Source: CAWVSB01 sp046710535 (GTDB lineage: Bacteria; Pseudomonadota; Gammaproteobacteria; Pseudomonadales; CAWVSB01). From it: DNA of 64,000 nt. Position numbers and translations under genes: made by a program. Location of the stretch: NCBI GenBank assembly GCA_046710535.1, contig JBKEHH010000006.1:124001-188000 (forward strand), written 5' to 3'. Positions 63,582 through 64,000 of the stretch are shown piece by piece. Under the pieces are notes generated by a model, which was not told where the DNA came from, ran no database searches, and saw only the letters and a program-made list of their open reading frames with translations. Within the stretch, counting starts at the first letter, position 1. Each line of letters opens with the position of its first letter.

Positions 63582-64000
63582 GGTACTGTTAAGTTACCAA
63601 GCTCGGATGAATCGAATGGCGATTTAACTACTATGCCAAATTTTGGACGCAACTAACCCTACCCATTCAACGAACGCTCGGTCACGTAAAATTCTATAAT
63701 GACTCGCTTTCATGGAATGGCGGCCAAGACGAAACAGATTATTAACAACCCCATGACAACTAAGAAATCGTTAAGCTTGGCCTTGTGATTTAAATTTCCT
63801 CATCTTCCTCTCCTGTTGCCGACAAGGTTGATGGGATAACTCGCATCTGTTGTTTTCGTATTGCTTGGTAGAATGCGCAGCATCAGGTATCAGCTCTTTC
63901 ATTGCTATTGAATAACTACGCAATTTATCGGTGACTATCCTGATTGGCGCGACTTGTTACTCTTTGAGTAACTTTCTAAAGAATCGTCTCGCCGCTTTCT
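63582..64000 (-). mobile_element. Decayed IS6-family insertion sequence, right copy (cut by window edge)
   Basis: The end toward the dehydrogenase begins GGTACTGTTAAGTTACC, like the left end of the other relic. The element continues beyond the window on the right. Its transposase relic is on the - strand, so the two IS6 relics face each other across the island. The transposase sequences differ clearly from each other, so they are two different elements. Confidence 0.7.
63624..64000 (-). pseudogene. IS6-family transposase relic, right copy (3' part)
   Basis: Read on the - strand in a single frame: KAARRFFRKLLKE, then a stop, QVAPIRIVTDKLRSYSIAMK, ELIPDAAHSTKQYENNRCEL, QQERKMRKFKSQGQA, a second stop, then RFLSCHGVVNNLFRLGRHSM and ILRDRAFVEW. 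Two in-frame TAA codons interrupt it. The alignment to the left copy is continuous but with many substitutions. The 5' part lies beyond the window. Confidence 0.85.

Noticed and set aside
55292..64000. Composite transposon with two identical IS copies
   Set aside because: The two IS6 relics are clearly different in protein sequence and both are dead, so a single composite transposition by identical copies is not supported; only an IS-bounded island is claimed.

Overview
The window looks like a chromosomal piece of a marine-type gammaproteobacterium, probably from the Cellvibrionales/Spongiibacteraceae side of the Pseudomonadales. This placement is inferred from gene order and AT-leaning base use; no rRNA gene is present to confirm it. 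From topA to murB the order topA, lexA, S-methyl-5'-thioinosine phosphorylase, csiV, mfd, gap, nqrABCDEF, lolCDE, DUF2062, comEC, exbBD, lpxK, kdsB, ptpA, murB follows the Pseudomonas core arrangement. There are differences: sulA is not beside lexA, msbA sits before lpxK, and no Trm112-like gene lies between lpxK and kdsB.

Layout. (1) 1-3.7 kb: dnaX 3' end, ybaB, recR, rnd, ycgL, ycgN and a small membrane protein, closely spaced on the + strand. (2) 3.7-12.6 kb: a cysK interrupted by a one-base frameshift, a MoxR ATPase/VWA pair, a degenerate GGDEF protein, a SpoU methyltransferase, amtB, a glutaredoxin-like protein, tatD with an apparent non-canonical start, and a universal stress protein behind an FNR/Anr-type box. 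(3) 12.7-21.6 kb: topA, folX, folE, a Fur-controlled TonB-dependent receptor, a decayed DJ-1/PfpI gene, an intergenic hairpin repeat, and lexA behind its own SOS boxes. (4) 22-30 kb: an MscS channel, thioinosine phosphorylase, csiV, mfd and a long GAPDH. (5) 30.5-37.7 kb: the complete Na+-translocating NADH:quinone reductase operon with its flavin transferase apbE and maturation factor nqrM. (6) 38-50.6 kb: an envelope block of LolCDE, DUF2062, ComEC, ExbB/ExbD, MsbA, LpxK, KdsB, a low-molecular-weight phosphatase and MurB. (7) 50.7-55 kb: a carbamoyltransferase relic, an AlkB-like dioxygenase, uvrC, pgsA, tRNA-Cys and tRNA-Leu.

(8) 55.1-64 kb, immediately behind tRNA-Leu, is an accessory island. 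It is bounded by two different decayed IS6-family elements facing inward (left on +, right on -). Between them lie a ChrR-like cupin of the 2,4'-dihydroxyacetophenone dioxygenase type, a TetR regulator, a TonB-dependent receptor with a single frameshift, and a lipoprotein-type quinohemoprotein (PQQ plus cytochrome c) alcohol dehydrogenase. A 36-bp near-perfect palindrome in front of the receptor is a strong candidate operator for the TetR protein. The set reads as an inducible outer-membrane uptake and periplasmic oxidation module for an unidentified alcohol-bearing substrate, and it is the best candidate here for something undescribed.

Several genes are visibly broken (cysK, the island receptor, the DJ-1 gene, the carbamoyltransferase, both transposases). 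The single-base events in cysK and the receptor could be sequencing errors, whereas the others carry multiple lesions and are true relics. No CRISPR array, prophage or rRNA operon was seen.
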